Source: GAS188 sp035949255
Lineage (GTDB): Bacteria > Pseudomonadota > Alphaproteobacteria > Rhizobiales > Beijerinckiaceae
Length of the DNA stretch: 64,000 nucleotides
Direction of reading: 5' to 3'
Assembly (NCBI GenBank): GCA_035949255.1
Contig: DASZIL010000042.1
Location: forward strand, 40,107-104,106
This document shows positions 8,417 to 16,707 of the stretch, piece after piece. How positions within the stretch are numbered: position 1 is the first letter of the stretch; each line of letters opens with the position of its first letter. The position numbers were made by a program, and so were the translations under genes. The notes beneath the pieces were generated by a model. The model ran no database searches. It was not told the DNA's origin and saw only the letters and a program-made list of their open reading frames with translations.

Positions 8417-9273
8417 GCGGCCGGTTTCCCCGTTGGGCGAGCGTAAGCCTCGCCCGCTTCGCCGGAGGACTGGGTGCAACAACGAAGCCTCGATCGAGGT
8501 ATCGCAGCTGCCCTCTCCAAGCCTTCGTCCTGATCATCGCCCTCTCCTTTGGCGCTTATCCCGCGCAGGCCGGAGGCTCGAACGCGAATGCGGAGCCCTG
8601 TCAGGCGATCACATATGGCAATGCCGATTACGTCGTCTGCGCGATCGATCTTGCGCGCTACGAATTGCGGATGTTCTTGCGAGACGGCGAAGGCAAGCCT
8701 TACGGCAGCTTCTCCCGCCTCGTCGATTCGCCCGATGGACATAAGCTCGTCTTCGCCATGAACGGCGGGATGTACGGCGATGATCGAATGCCGGTCGGGC
8801 TCTACATCGAGAACGGCAGGATGATGAAAGCCGTCAACACGGCGAGCGGGCGCGGCAATTTCCACCTCAGGCCGAATGGTGTTTTCTACGCCTCAGGTGA
8901 AAGCGCGGGCGTGCTCGAGACCGGGCGCTACCTTGCGGCAAGGCCGCCTGCAAGGATCGCGACGCAATCGGGGCCGATGCTCGTCATCGACGGCCGCATC
9001 CACCCGGGATTTTCCGAAGACGGCACCTCGCGCAAGCTGCGCAATGGCGTCGGTGTTCGTCAAGGCCACGTCGTGCTCTTCGCCATCTCCGACACGCCGG
9101 TCACGTTCATGGAATTCGGGCATCTCTTCAAGGATGGGCTCGGCTGCCGCGACGCCCTCTTCCTCGACGGCTCGGTGTCGAGCCTTTACGCGCCTTCGCT
9201 TGGCCGCGCGGATGGGCTCGCCCCGCTCGGGCCGATCATTGGGGCGATGGAAAGATCTCGCCAAGCTCCTTGA
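8413..9273 (+). CDS. Secreted phosphodiester glycosidase-domain (NAGPA/DUF2233) protein
   Basis: The C-terminal 220 residues match the phosphodiester glycosidase (NAGPA-like) domain, seen in YigE-type proteins and in enzymes that cleave sugar phosphodiesters. Landmarks are LVFAMNGGMYGDDRMPVGLY, FHLRPNGVFY, ATQSGPMLVIDGRIHP, RNGVGVRQGHVVLF and the final CRDALFLDGSVSSLY. A signal peptide with the hydrophobic run AFVLIIALSFGAYPAQA indicates export to the periplasm. The start is uncertain: I list the TTG at 8413 that overlaps the stop of the previous gene; there is no in-frame ATG before the signal peptide. A GGAGG at 8464-8468 hints at a non-canonical start (CTG at 8470) nearer the signal peptide. 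The stop codon TGA (9271-9273) abuts an intergenic hairpin repeat. Confidence 0.78.
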   Translation: MSGRFPRWASVSLARFAGGLGATTKPRSRYRSCPLQAFVLIIALSFGAYPAQAGGSNANAEPCQAITYGNADYVVCAIDLARYELRMFLRDGEGKPYGSFSRLVDSPDGHKLVFAMNGGMYGDDRMPVGLYIENGRMMKAVNTASGRGNFHLRPNGVFYASGESAGVLETGRYLAARPPARIATQSGPMLVIDGRIHPGFSEDGTSRKLRNGVGVRQGHVVLFAISDTPVTFMEFGHLFKDGLGCRDALFLDGSVSSLYAPSLGRADGLAPLGPIIGAMERSRQAP

Positions 9274-9319
9274 GCATGATCTTTGAAAAATGGAAACCGT
9301 TTTCCCGAAAAGATTATGC
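9274..9319. repeat. Rhizobial-type intergenic hairpin repeat, copy A
   Basis: The element begins GCATGATC and ends with the imperfect inverse GATTATGC, and contains the internal pair TGGAAACC/GTTTTCCCGAAAAG. It has the same plan as copies at 9453, 15836, 18624 and 34007. Such elements are widespread between genes in Hyphomicrobiales genomes. It follows directly on the stop codon of the glycosidase-domain gene. Confidence 0.7.
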
Positions 9320-9382
9320 TTCACTAATAACTTAGAGCATCAGGCCAATTCCACTTAGAGCCAGCATGCTCTAGCATGCCGA

Positions 9383-9412
9383 AAGGCGGCGGGGGATCTC
9401 CCCGGCCGCCTT
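9383..9412. terminator. Hairpin between convergent genes
   Basis: The arms AAGGCGGC (9383-9390) and GCCGCCTT (9405-9412) pair perfectly, and after one G:G mismatch the inner arms GGGGA and TCCCC extend the stem. This gives about thirteen pairs with a two-base loop. There is no T-run on either side. The position between the convergent glycosidase-domain gene and nlpD suggests a bidirectional transcription stop. Confidence 0.5.
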
Positions 9413-9452
9413 CCGCACGAACCGGCCAATTGTCTCGCGTCGGCCGGAAGCT

Positions 9453-9503
9453 GATAATGAGCTGGAAAAGGGAGAAACGCTTTTCCAAAAAGCCTATGGC
9501 TCA
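9453..9503. repeat. Rhizobial-type intergenic hairpin repeat, copy B
   Basis: The core is an exact inverted pair, TGGAAAAG at 9463-9470 and CTTTTCCA at 9480-9487, inside flanks GATAATGAGC and TATGGCTCA. The right edge supplies the stop codon of nlpD on the minus strand (TCA at 9501-9503). Confidence 0.6.
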
Positions 9504-10670
9504 GCCGCCAGCGAGATATTGCTGGGGATCGACGGGCGTCTTGCCCTTGCGCAGCTCGAAGTGAAGCTGCGGGGAGGCGACGTTGCCGGTCTGGCCTGAT
9601 TTCGCCAGGACCTGGCCGCGCTTCACATTGTCTCCCTTCTTGACGAGAAGGTCGGCATTGTTGGCGTAGGCCGAGACCCAGCCGTTGGCGTGGCGGACCA
9701 GCACCAGCTTGCCATAGCCTTTGATCTCATCGCCGACATAGGCGACTGTGCCATCCTCGGCGGCGCGCACCGAAGTGCCTTCGGGCACGGAAATGTTGAT
9801 GCCGTCATTGCCGTCTCCGCCGAAACGGCTGATGACCCGGCCGCGGGCGGGCCAACGGAACTGCGGGGCGTCCGATTTGCCGGAGCTCGCCGCACTCGAA
9901 GCATCGGTTTCCTCGGCGGGTTCGGCCTTCGCCACCTCTTGCGACTTCGCCTTTGTCGGTTGCGGCTGGGACGGCGCGCTCGCGGCGAGCTTCGCCTTCG
10001 CCGGCTCGGACGCCGTCGCAGCGGCGGTCTTGGACTCTTCCTTGGTGGGCTTCTTAGGGGCGGTGGCCGTCGCAAGATGCTGCGGCTCGCGCTTCTGTGC
10101 CGCGAGCCTGTCGGAAGTCGATTTCGTCGGGGTCGATTGCCCGACTGCCGGCCCGTATCGATAGACGGGGATGATGATTTGCGATCCGGGCGCTGGGTTG
10201 GCGCCGGCTTTCAGATTATTCGCGGCCCGCAACGCCGTCTCGGGCACGCCGTAGCGCGACGACAGCGTGGCGATGGTCTCGCCCGCGCCGACGGTGAGCG
10301 AGGTGCCTCCGGTGGTCGACCAATTTCCGCTCTCCGAAGACTTCACCGGCTGTGGCGCGCCCGGCTGAGCTTGAATCGAGCCGGTCACAATGCCGCGGTC
10401 GGGCTCGGTGAAGGATCCTGCTCGCGACTGCTGGCCCACCGGCGGCAGCGCGCGCGATTGCACCTTGCCGGACGGAACGGCGGGAACCGGCGGCGTGGCA
10501 TCGGCCGTCTTTCCGCCGAACGGGCTCGCAAACGGACTTTCTGAGAACCGTGTCGCCTCCGAGCTGCAGGCTGCCGCCAGCGTTCCGATGAGGATCGCAA
10601 GCGCCAAACGGGGCATCGCGCCTGAGAGGCGAAACGGCTTCGAAAACCCCGTGATGGTGTCACAACGCAT
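9501..10670 (-). CDS. nlpD: NlpD-like lipoprotein with LysM and degenerate M23 domain
   Basis: This is an envelope lipoprotein of the NlpD class, which activates cell-wall amidases during division. The signal ends in the lipobox LAAAC. A LysM domain follows (TVGAGETIATLSSRYGVP), then a long Ala/Lys/Glu-rich linker, then a C-terminal M23 fold (GRVISRF to LHFELRKG). The M23 zinc ligands are mostly lost: the usual HxxxD region reads NDGIN and the usual HxH reads QLH, so peptidase activity is unlikely and an activator role fits. I chose ATG 10670; GTG 10682 and ATG 10616 are alternatives. It ends the argS-to-nlpD gene block, and a TTAA-N7-TTGA motif lies about 55 bases upstream. Confidence 0.87.
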   Translation of the reverse strand: MRCDTITGFSKPFRLSGAMPRLALAILIGTLAAACSSEATRFSESPFASPFGGKTADATPPVPAVPSGKVQSRALPPVGQQSRAGSFTEPDRGIVTGSIQAQPGAPQPVKSSESGNWSTTGGTSLTVGAGETIATLSSRYGVPETALRAANNLKAGANPAPGSQIIIPVYRYGPAVGQSTPTKSTSDRLAAQKREPQHLATATAPKKPTKEESKTAAATASEPAKAKLAASAPSQPQPTKAKSQEVAKAEPAEETDASSAASSGKSDAPQFRWPARGRVISRFGGDGNDGINISVPEGTSVRAAEDGTVAYVGDEIKGYGKLVLVRHANGWVSAYANNADLLVKKGDNVKRGQVLAKSGQTGNVASPQLHFELRKGKTPVDPQQYLAGG

Positions 10671-10724
10671 TGGACTACCCACTTCCCACGCTACCCAACC
10701 GCAGGGATGAAAACACGATTCAGG

Positions 10725-10740
10725 TTAAGGGGTGGTTGAG
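10725..10740. promoter_or_regulatory. Possible CtrA-like site upstream of nlpD
   Basis: The plus strand reads TTAA, seven bases, then TTGAG, against the CtrA consensus TTAA-N7-TTAAC. It lies about 55 bases upstream of the nlpD start. The match is partial and such motifs arise by chance, so this is a candidate only. Confidence 0.25.
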
Positions 10741-10792
10741 ATGCGTAAGATTTTAAGCGATGGGCATGTCGCCTTCGATAGCGCGCTTTCTT

Positions 10793-11482
10793 TTACAAAT
10801 AGCGCGAAACCCCGGCGATCGGCGGGCCGACCCGGGTGAGGCCGACGAGCTCCTCGCGCCACCCCCCTCCGGGAAGCCTTTCGGCGCGCACAATATGGCA
10901 CATGGGGGCGGCCGGCCTCGCGAAGACGCAGATCGCCCCTTCGGCAAGCCTGCGCGTCACGGCCGCCGGGGGCTCAGCGACCGCGAAATCGATGAAGGCG
11001 CGTTCGAATTGTCCCACCCCCGGCACTTCCACAAGCGCATCGCCTTGCGCGACCTCGACATTGTCGAGACCGGAGCCCTCGAGACGACGCTTGGCTTCGA
11101 TGGCGAGGGTGCGGAAGCGCTCGATCGAGATCACCGAGCCCGCGAGATGGCCGATGACGGCGGCCGCGTAGCCCGAACCCGTTCCGACATCGAGCGCGCG
11201 GTGCTCCTTGCGCAAATCGAGCGCCGCGAGCGCGAGCGCGAGATCGGAGGGGGCGCCGACGATCTGGCCGCACCCCAAAGGCAAGGCGACATCGCGCCGC
11301 GCGAGGTCGCGATGGGCGGGAGCGGCGAAGAATTCCCGAGGCACCGCCTCGAAGGCGCGCAGCACGATCTTGTCGTTCACGCCGCGCGCGCGAAGCCGCA
11401 TGAGGAGATGCAGCGTTTCCGCGGCATGCGCCACGAGAAGTGAGCGGGCGGCGTCCGGGACGGGCGGCCGCGCGCCGGTCAC
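10793..11482 (-). CDS. pcm: Protein-L-isoaspartate O-methyltransferase
   Basis: Pcm methylates isoaspartyl residues in aged proteins so that they can revert to aspartate. The 229-residue product shows the family blocks VLRAFEAVPREFF, the substrate-site region LPLGCGQIVGAPSDLA, SAM motif I ALDVGTGSGYAAAVIGHLAG, the acidic residue in VISIER, and FERAFIDFAVAEPP. The likely start is a GTG at 11482 that overlaps the surE stop in a GTGA arrangement, so the two are translationally coupled. The surE-pcm pair is conserved across proteobacteria, which supports the call. Confidence 0.92.
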   Translation of the reverse strand: MTGARPPVPDAARSLLVAHAAETLHLLMRLRARGVNDKIVLRAFEAVPREFFAAPAHRDLARRDVALPLGCGQIVGAPSDLALALAALDLRKEHRALDVGTGSGYAAAVIGHLAGSVISIERFRTLAIEAKRRLEGSGLDNVEVAQGDALVEVPGVGQFERAFIDFAVAEPPAAVTRRLAEGAICVFARPAAPMCHIVRAERLPGGGWREELVGLTRVGPPIAGVSRYL

Positions 11483-12240
11483 GCGAGCGTCCGCGCCAAA
11501 TCCTCGAGCAGCCCCTGATGGGTCAGGTTGAGCTGCAGCGGAGTGACCGAAATTCGCTTGTGATCGAGGGCGGCCATATCGGTGCCGAGCCTCGGCTTGG
11601 TGATGCCGCGCGCGAAGCCGAGCCAGAAATAAGCGTTGCCGCGTCCATCCTTGCGCTCGTCGACCGAGAGCAGCGTCTGGTCGCGCTGGCCTTGCGAGGT
11701 CGCTTCCGTCCCGGTGACGCCGCCGGCCTCGCAATGGGGGAAATTGATGTTGAACAAGGTGCCGCGCGGGATTCCGGCTTCGAGCAGCTTGCGCAGCACC
11801 GGCACCGCATGTTGGCGCGCGCAATCCCAATGGATTTTCTCGCGCCCCTCGGGGCCGTAGGCTTGCGACAGAGCGACCGCCGGAACACCAAGCATCGCGC
11901 CTTCCATCGCGCCGGCCACGGTGCCCGAATAGATCACGTCCTCGGCAACGTTCTGGCCGCGATTGACACCGGAGAGCACAAGACCCGGCTTCTCGCCTTT
12001 GAACACATGGCGCGTCGCGAGGATGACGCAATCGGTCGGCGTGCCTTTCACGGCGAAGCGCCGCTCATCGATCTTGCGAAGCCGCAGCGGATCGGAGAGC
12101 GACAAGGCATGCGCGACACCGCTTTGATCGGTCTCGGGCGCGACGATCCACACATCGTCGGAGAGCGCGGCGGCGACCTCGGCGCAAATCTCGAGGCCCT
12201 TGGCATGGACGCCATCATCATTGGTGATCAGAATGCGCAT
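11479..12240 (-). CDS. surE: 5'/3'-nucleotidase SurE
   Basis: SurE is a metal-dependent phosphatase acting on nucleoside monophosphates, linked to survival in stationary phase. The N-terminus MRILITNDDG carries the metal-binding Asp8 and Asp9. Further conserved blocks are VVAPETDQSGVAHALSL, KGTPTDCVILA, LSGVNRGQNVAEDVIYSGT (the active-site asparagine) and NINFP. Length (253) is normal. It lies between serS and pcm in the conserved block and overlaps pcm by four bases. Confidence 0.95.
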   Translation of the reverse strand: MRILITNDDGVHAKGLEICAEVAAALSDDVWIVAPETDQSGVAHALSLSDPLRLRKIDERRFAVKGTPTDCVILATRHVFKGEKPGLVLSGVNRGQNVAEDVIYSGTVAGAMEGAMLGVPAVALSQAYGPEGREKIHWDCARQHAVPVLRKLLEAGIPRGTLFNINFPHCEAGGVTGTEATSQGQRDQTLLSVDERKDGRGNAYFWLGFARGITKPRLGTDMAALDHKRISVTPLQLNLTHQGLLEDLARTLA

Positions 12241-12336
12241 CGGAAACCGTCAACTTCCTGTTCACCCGGTGATGTCGAAAGGAGGGCGCCAGCTGCGTGT
12301 GCAGGTGAGAACACAAGGGCCTTCCTGCCAACCGGC

Positions 12337-13755
12337 TTACTCGATTCGCTTCAAGCCGCCCATATAAGGCAGGAGTGCCGCGGGCACGTCGATCGACGAA
12401 TCGGGGTTCTGGTAATTCTCCATGACCGCGATGAGCGCGCGCCCGACTGCCACCCCAGAGCCATTGAGCGTATGCACCAGGCGGAGCGCCGCCGGCTTTC
12501 CCTCGACCTGCGCCGGTCGGAAGCGGGCATTCATGCGCCTTGCCTGGAAGTCCCCGCAAACCGAGCAGGAAGAGATCTCGCGATAGGCGCCCTGCCCGGG
12601 AAGCCAGACCTCGATGTCATAGGTCTTGCGCGCGGAAAAGCCCATGTCGCCCGTGCACAAGGTCATGACCCGATAATGGAGGTCGAGGCGCTTGAGCACC
12701 TCCTCGGCGCAGCTCAGCATGCGCTCGAGCTCTTCGCTCGAGGCTTCCGGTGTCGTGATCGAGACGAGCTCCACCTTGTCGAACTGGTGCTGACGCAGCA
12801 TGCCGCGCGTGTCGCGCCCCGCGGCACCCGCCTCGGCGCGAAAGCAGGGCGTCAGCGCCGTGAAGCGCTGGGGCAGCTCGGCTTCCGGCGTGATCGTCTC
12901 GCGCACGAGATTGGTGAGCGGAACCTCGGCGGTCGGGATGAGCCAGAAATCCTCTTTGGCCGGTGCCCTGCCCACCACTGTGTCGACGAGCTGCTGCAAT
13001 GTGATTGCGCCGTTGACGTAGCGCTGTTTGTCAATTTCCGAGACGAATTCGAGCGCGTCGTGGAGCAGCTCTTCGCGCGTCTTGACGCGCGAAGCCATGA
13101 ATTGATCGTCAGCGAACTTCGGCAATTGCGCCGTGCCGAACATCACCTCGTCCTTGACGAGGAGCGGCGGCTGGATCTCGACATAACCGTGCTCGGTGGT
13201 GTGCAAGTCGAGCATGAACTGGCCGATCGCGCGCTGCAGGCGCGCCAGCGACTTCTTCAACACCACGAAGCGCGCGCCCGAAAGCTTCGCCGCCGTGGCG
13301 AAATCCATGAGGCCGAGGGCTTCGCCGAGCTCGAAATGCTGCTTTGGCGCGCTCAGGGGGCGCGGCTCGCCACGGCGCCGATATTCCACATTCCCGCGCT
13401 CATCCTCTCCGACCGGCACGTCGGGCAGGGGCAAATTCGGAATTTCGGCGAGCACCTTGTTCAACTGGGCGGTCGCAGCTCTCTCGTGCGATTCGCCAAT
13501 GATGATATTTTCACGCAGCCCAGCCACTTCGGCCATCAACTCCTGCGCGCGCGCCTCGTCCTTTCGGCCCTTGGCCTGGCCGATCTCCTTCGAAAGTGCA
13601 TTGCGGCGCTCCTGCGCGGTTTGCACCGCGGCGATGGACGCGCGCCGCTCATCGTCGAGCGCGATGAGGCGTTCCGCCTCCGGCGGCAATCCACGCGACG
13701 CGAGACCTTCGTCGAAGGCCGCCGCATTTTCCCTGATCCACCGGATGTCGTGCAT
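12337..13755 (-). CDS. serS: Seryl-tRNA synthetase
   Basis: SerS charges tRNA-Ser and tRNA-Sec in the cytoplasm. The N-terminal coiled-coil arm, which grips the tRNA long variable arm, spans about residues 25-105 (rich in Arg, Glu and Ala with heptads). Class II motif 2 is seen as TPCFRAEAGAAGRDTRG with RQHQFDKVEL after it, and motif 3 as LNGSGVAVGRALIAVMEN. I set the start at 13755 (MHDIRWIREN), the usual SerS start; the frame remains open upstream to 13821 but the added residues do not resemble the family. Confidence 0.95.
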   Translation of the reverse strand: MHDIRWIRENAAAFDEGLASRGLPPEAERLIALDDERRASIAAVQTAQERRNALSKEIGQAKGRKDEARAQELMAEVAGLRENIIIGESHERAATAQLNKVLAEIPNLPLPDVPVGEDERGNVEYRRRGEPRPLSAPKQHFELGEALGLMDFATAAKLSGARFVVLKKSLARLQRAIGQFMLDLHTTEHGYVEIQPPLLVKDEVMFGTAQLPKFADDQFMASRVKTREELLHDALEFVSEIDKQRYVNGAITLQQLVDTVVGRAPAKEDFWLIPTAEVPLTNLVRETITPEAELPQRFTALTPCFRAEAGAAGRDTRGMLRQHQFDKVELVSITTPEASSEELERMLSCAEEVLKRLDLHYRVMTLCTGDMGFSARKTYDIEVWLPGQGAYREISSCSVCGDFQARRMNARFRPAQVEGKPAALRLVHTLNGSGVAVGRALIAVMENYQNPDSSIDVPAALLPYMGGLKRIE

Positions 13756-13938
13756 CGAGATCGAAGCCCTTACCCGCTCCAGACGGCGCGGAGGCAGCCT
13801 CACCACTCGGCACCACCGCAAGCCTCCTCGGTGTTCGGCTTTGACGGGCTTGTCAAGGAGCGGGATTCATCCCGCCGCGGTCAGGCGAAGTGCCCCACCT
13901 TGCCCCCATGCGACAGGAGAGGGCGGCCGAAGCTCGCC

Positions 13939-14745
13939 TCAAGCCTTGGAGGCTTCCTCCCTCGCCGCCGCACTCTTCTTCTCGATAATGCTGACCGCGA
14001 TGATGCTGCCTTCGTAGAGCAGGAGGGTCGGCAAGGCGAGCGCAAGCATCGAGAAAGCGTCCGGCGGAGCAAGCACGGCCGAGATGCAGAAGATGATGAC
14101 GATGGCGTAGCGGCGCTGGCGCTTGAGGAAAGCCGAATCGATGAAGCCGACGCGCGCGAGAATCGTCAAGATCACGGGCGTCTGGAAACAGATGCCGAAG
14201 GCGAAGATCAGCGTCATCAATAGCGAGAGATAAGAATCGACCTTGGCCAAAAGCTCGATTGCGGGCGTGCCTTCACCCCCCGTCTGCTGCATGGACAGCG
14301 AATAATACATCACCGCCGGCATACCGAGAAAGAACACGACGCCAGCGCCGGTCAGGAAGAGGATCGGCGTGGCGATGAGATAGGGGAGGAAGGCGCGCTG
14401 CTCTTTCCTGTAGAGCCCCGGCGCGACGAATTTGTAGATCTGCGTCGCGATCACCGGAAACGCGAGAAAGGCCGCCGCGAAGGCCGCGAGCTTGATCTTG
14501 GTAATGAGGAAGCCGAGCGGCTCGGTGAAGACGAGATGGGGCAGCGGATAGCCGTGATGGGTCGCGGCCCAGACATAGGGAATGAGCAGGATGTTGTAGA
14601 TCTGGGTCGCGAAGACGAAAGAGGCGACGAACAACAGCGCGAAGGCAATCAGCGAGCGGATCAGCCTCGTGCGCAGCTCGATCAGATGATCGATCAGAGG
14701 CGCACGCGACGCCTCTATGTGGGGCTCATCGACGGCGTCGTTCAT
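13939..14745 (-). CDS. tatC: Sec-independent translocase subunit TatC
   Basis: TatC is the six-helix receptor for twin-arginine signal peptides in the inner membrane. The 268-residue protein shows the N-terminal block PLIDHLIELRTRLIRS with the invariant glutamate, TEPLGFLITKIKLA, the periplasmic loop, and FGICFQTPVILTILARVG. Helix count and length are normal. It overlaps tatB by four bases (ATGA), and together with tatB and tatA forms a tatABC operon read leftward. A charged, Ala-rich tail (KKSAAAREEASKA) ends the protein. Confidence 0.96.
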   Translation of the reverse strand: MNDAVDEPHIEASRAPLIDHLIELRTRLIRSLIAFALLFVASFVFATQIYNILLIPYVWAATHHGYPLPHLVFTEPLGFLITKIKLAAFAAAFLAFPVIATQIYKFVAPGLYRKEQRAFLPYLIATPILFLTGAGVVFFLGMPAVMYYSLSMQQTGGEGTPAIELLAKVDSYLSLLMTLIFAFGICFQTPVILTILARVGFIDSAFLKRQRRYAIVIIFCISAVLAPPDAFSMLALALPTLLLYEGSIIAVSIIEKKSAAAREEASKA

Positions 14746-15470
14746 ACGGCCCGGTCATCTCCCGACGGGAGGGCTTTGGCCGCGCGCTTGCGCGGCTTGG
14801 GGCGAGCCTCGGTCGAAGGGGCGGGCTCGATTTCGAGGTTCGCCTGCGCGGGAGTGTCGGATTTGGCCTTCGACCTCGACGCTGCGCGTTTCTTGCGCAT
14901 GGGCTTTTCACCAATCGGCTCCTCGGCAACGGGCTTGCCGGCAATGGGCTTCTCGGTGGACGAGGGTGAAGCCGTCTCAGTGACGATCACCGCCGCGGGC
15001 GCCGCTTCGACGCTCAGCTTCGCGGCGGGCTCGGTGTTCGGCGCAGCGGGCTTGGTCGCGCCGCCGCCGGTCGCGCTCGCCTCTGGCGAGATCGCATCGG
15101 CTTTTCCGGCAGTGACGCTCGCGGGCTCGGCGGAGGCGACAGGCGTGGCCTCAATGGCGCCAGGCGCGGGCGGAACGGCCGGCTCCGTTGAGTTCGGCAA
15201 TTGCGCGCCGATCGAATTGAACTCGCCCTGCAGCCCGCTCGTCGCGGACGAGAGATCCTGATGAATATTCGCGACTTCCTGCTTGACGCTCTCGAGCTCG
15301 GCCTCACGCATCGCCTCGCGAAAATGATCCTGGAACTCGCTCGCCATGCGGCGCGCCTTCGCGGTCATGGCGCCCACGGCACGCAGCGCCTTGGGCAAAT
15401 CCTTCGGGCCGATGGCGATCAACGCCACGGCGCCAATGACCACCATCTCGCTCCAGGCGATGTCGAACAT
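14742..15470 (-). CDS. tatB: Twin-arginine translocase subunit TatB
   Basis: TatB pairs with TatC to bind twin-arginine signal peptides. It has one N-terminal helix MFDIAWSEMVVIGAVALIAI followed by the hinge GPKDLPKALRAVG and an amphipathic helix. The remaining 150 residues are a low-complexity tail rich in Ala, Pro, Glu and Lys, longer than in E. coli but common in alphaproteobacteria. It lies 33 bases after tatA and overlaps tatC by four bases. Confidence 0.93.
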   Translation of the reverse strand: MFDIAWSEMVVIGAVALIAIGPKDLPKALRAVGAMTAKARRMASEFQDHFREAMREAELESVKQEVANIHQDLSSATSGLQGEFNSIGAQLPNSTEPAVPPAPGAIEATPVASAEPASVTAGKADAISPEASATGGGATKPAAPNTEPAAKLSVEAAPAAVIVTETASPSSTEKPIAGKPVAEEPIGEKPMRKKRAASRSKAKSDTPAQANLEIEPAPSTEARPKPRKRAAKALPSGDDRAV

Positions 15471-15503
15471 GTGAAGCCTGCCGCAATGGGTTGCGGTGTC
15501 CGA

Positions 15504-15746
15504 TCAGCCGGTTTTCGTGTCGCGGGCGACCGGCGAGACGGATGCCGGCTCGGAAGGTTGATGCTCGACCGGGCGCGGCGCCGCCTTGGCGGCTTCAGCG
15601 GCCTGATCGTCATCGGCCATGCCTTTCTTGAAGGACTTGATGCCCTTGGCGAAATCGCCCATCACATCGGAAATTCGGCCCTTGCCAAACACCAGCATGA
15701 CCACCACAATCACGATCAGCCAGTGCCATATGCTCAATGAGCCCAT
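15504..15746 (-). CDS. tatA: Twin-arginine translocase subunit TatA
   Basis: TatA multimers form the transport path for folded proteins. The 80-residue product has the N-terminal helix SIWHWLIVIVVVMLVFG, the hinge GKGRISDVMGDFAKGIKSFKKGM with the conserved FxxG region, and a charged tail. I chose ATG 15746 (MGSLSIWH) because GAGGAG lies just upstream; the frame extends ten codons further without family similarity. Confidence 0.95.
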   Translation of the reverse strand: MGSLSIWHWLIVIVVVMLVFGKGRISDVMGDFAKGIKSFKKGMADDDQAAEAAKAAPRPVEHQPSEPASVSPVARDTKTG

Positions 15747-15835
15747 GGGATTCTCCTCGTACCGCGCCGCGCGCACACCTGAAGCGGAAACGGTGCGGCA
15801 CCTATCGCTGTGCTTACCTATCTCTCGGCTTTAAG

Positions 15836-15884
15836 GCATGATCACACCCGAAAAGTGGCATCACTTTTCAAGACCATGCTCTAG
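15836..15884. repeat. Rhizobial-type intergenic hairpin repeat, copy C
   Basis: The element runs from GCATGATC to CATGCTCTAG. Its core GAAAAGTG (15850-15857) and CACTTTTC (15862-15869) pair exactly around a four-base GCAT loop. It sits between scpB and tatA, where it could end or attenuate transcription. Confidence 0.7.
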
Positions 15885-16014
15885 CGCCCGCATGGCCGCA
15901 AGGCAACCATTCCCCTTGAAGGTAGGTCGAGGCCCCGGCAAAAACAAGAAACGACGGGCCAGGAGAATAATCTTGTCAGGATAATCTTGGCGGGCGCTGC
16001 GAGAGATGAAGCGT

Positions 16015-16707
16015 TCAGCCCTCGGAAAGCGGCATGAGCGCGGTCGCCTCGGCTTCCTCGAGCGGATCTTCGTCCTCGCGCAGCGCCTCATCGTCGCGCG
16101 GCGTTGGAATGACGAAGCCTTTCGTCACGCGGCCCTCGATCAGGCCCGCGCCCTTCAATTCATCAAGGCCTGGCAGATCGGAAAGCTGGTCGAGCCCGAA
16201 ATGATCGAGAAAGTCCGGCGTCGTCCCGTAGGTGATCGGCCGGCCCGGCGTCTTGCGACGGCCGCGCATGCGCACGAATCCAGCCTCGAGGAGCGCGTCG
16301 AGCGTGCCCTTGGCGACTGCCACGCCACGGATATCCTCGATCTCGGCACGTGTCACCGGCTGGTGATAAGCCACGATCGCGAGCGTCTCGAGCCCGGCGC
16401 GCGAAAGCCGGCGCGGTGCAGTATCCTCCTTTGCCAGGAGATAGGCGAGGTCGGGCGCCGTGCGAAAGGCAAAGCCGCCCGCGCGCTGCACGAGATTGAC
16501 GCCGCGGCGCTCATAAATCCTGCGCAGCTCGTCGATGACGGAAGCGGCGTCGCAATCGGCGGGCAGCTTGGCGGCAATCTCCTCGAGGGCGAGCGGCGTG
16601 CGAGCGGCGAAAACGAGCGCCTCGGCGACCCGGACGGCTTCCTCGAGGCTTGGCGACACCTCGAAGGGCGCCTCGACACGGCGCGCGAGGCGGATGATCT
16701 CATTCAT
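16015..16707 (-). CDS. scpB: Chromosome segregation and condensation protein ScpB
   Basis: ScpB is a winged-helix kleisin-associated subunit of the Smc-ScpAB condensin. The 230-residue product shows RVAEALVFAARTPLALEEIA near the N-terminus, the middle block YERRGVNLVQRAGGFAFRT, and the conserved LSRAGLETLAIVAYHQPVTRAEIEDIRGV region, here read in short pieces. The second winged helix carries GRPITYGTTPDFLDHFGL. It overlaps scpA by four bases, so ScpA and ScpB are made in a coupled fashion. The acidic tail is variable in the family. Confidence 0.94.
   Translation of the reverse strand: MNEIIRLARRVEAPFEVSPSLEEAVRVAEALVFAARTPLALEEIAAKLPADCDAASVIDELRRIYERRGVNLVQRAGGFAFRTAPDLAYLLAKEDTAPRRLSRAGLETLAIVAYHQPVTRAEIEDIRGVAVAKGTLDALLEAGFVRMRGRRKTPGRPITYGTTPDFLDHFGLDQLSDLPGLDELKGAGLIEGRVTKGFVIPTPRDDEALREDEDPLEEAEATALMPLSEG

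Noticed and set aside
11440..14223. Very long plus-strand open frame of about 927 codons
   Set aside because: It is antisense to pcm, surE, serS and tatC, all with clear family motifs. High GC content leaves the opposite frame open by codon bias.
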